NCBI GenBank assembly: GCA_031278935.1
Contig: JAITJK010000172.1
Coordinates: forward strand, 1-5,892
DNA length: 5,892 nt
Source: Spirochaetaceae bacterium
GTDB lineage: Bacteria; Spirochaetota; Spirochaetia; Treponematales; Breznakiellaceae
Direction: 5' to 3'
Part shown: in pieces, positions 5,699 through 5,892 of the stretch
Position numbering within the stretch: position 1 is the first letter of the stretch
Layout: each line of letters begins with the position of its first letter
Notes under the pieces: model-generated
Databases searched by the model: none
Told to the model about the DNA's origin: nothing
What the model saw: only the letters and a program-made list of their open reading frames with translations
Program-made: the position numbers and the translations under genes

Positions 5699-5892
5699 AT
5701 GAATACATATAAAGTTAAGGAGATCGAGGAAGGAAGTTTGTTTTCCGCTCCCCTGTATCTGGATAAACACTTTATCCTGGCCACTCCAACAATACAGTTC
5801 ACCAAAGAATTAGCCGCCACCCTTTTGGAATGGCAGTTTCATGAAGTCTATAGCGCGGGGGAACCGCGGATCGAAGAAGTGGTGGTAAGCGA
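5699..5892 (+). CDS. probable HD-GYP-type phosphodiesterase, N-terminal domain only, runs off the right edge
   Basis: The ATG at 5699 opens a frame that continues for 64 codons to the window edge. It begins MNTYKVKEIEEGSLFSAPLY, followed by LDKHFILATPTIQFTKELAATLLEWQFHEVYSAGEP. This layout (Y-x-V-x-E-I-x-x-G, then a 'fill in the blank' LD-x-x-F-I-L segment and a helix ending in L-x-x-W-x-F) resembles, from memory, the N-terminal domain found ahead of HD-GYP domains in spirochaetal proteins, which hydrolyse cyclic-di-GMP. The catalytic HD and GYP motifs would lie beyond the window, so function is inferred only. GAGGAG (5686-5691), seven bases upstream, fixes the start; the ATG at 5694 reaches a stop after two codons. 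No signal peptide, so cytoplasmic. Its own promoter lies at 5592-5621. Confidence 0.6.
   Translation, partial: MNTYKVKEIEEGSLFSAPLYLDKHFILATPTIQFTKELAATLLEWQFHEVYSAGEPRIEEVVVS

Overview
The window looks like part of a spirochaete chromosome, most likely a Treponema-type bacterium of moderate GC content. The basis is indirect: the solute-binding protein has the 'FAKGQQ' mature N-terminus common in spirochaetal binding proteins, the last partial gene resembles the N-terminal domain of spirochaetal HD-GYP proteins, and the membrane protein at 4595-5464 looks like a lineage-restricted hypothetical protein. No RNA genes, insertion sequences or CRISPR arrays were seen.

Left part (1-3567, all minus strand, transcribed right to left): a four-gene cluster. 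It runs from a secreted solute-binding protein (3567-2254), through a MalF-type permease (2193-1312) and a MalG-type permease (1306-461), to the first 134 codons of an M81/MlrC-family metallopeptidase-like protein (403 to the window edge). Together these are the membrane and periplasmic parts of a CUT1 sugar ABC importer, without its ATPase, plus a hydrolase that may act on the imported compound. The binding-protein/permease gap holds a strong intrinsic-terminator-like hairpin (2211-2246) overlapping an alternative hairpin (2223-2253). This probably lowers or conditions permease expression relative to the binding protein, and it shows that the permease starts at the ATG at 2193 rather than at the upstream GTG.

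Centre (3568-4531): a 127-bp divergent promoter region, then a plus-strand gene for a stand-alone, apparently cytoplasmic protein with a CBM9-like (carbohydrate family 9 binding domain-like) fold. It probably belongs functionally with the transporter because both read out from the same short control region.

Right part (4532-5892): after a 63-bp convergent gap comes a minus-strand gene for an unrecognised two-helix membrane protein with an alpha-helical soluble domain. Its apparent TTG start is poorly supported. A well-placed ribosome binding site and ATG lie 47 bases upstream in another frame, and a run of six G joins the two, so a frameshift (sequencing error, real mutation, phase variation or programmed slippage) is suspected. 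A 187-bp divergent region with inverted repeats and a clear promoter (TTGAAC-18-TATAAT) leads to the first 64 codons of a plus-strand gene, probably an HD-GYP-type cyclic-di-GMP phosphodiesterase.
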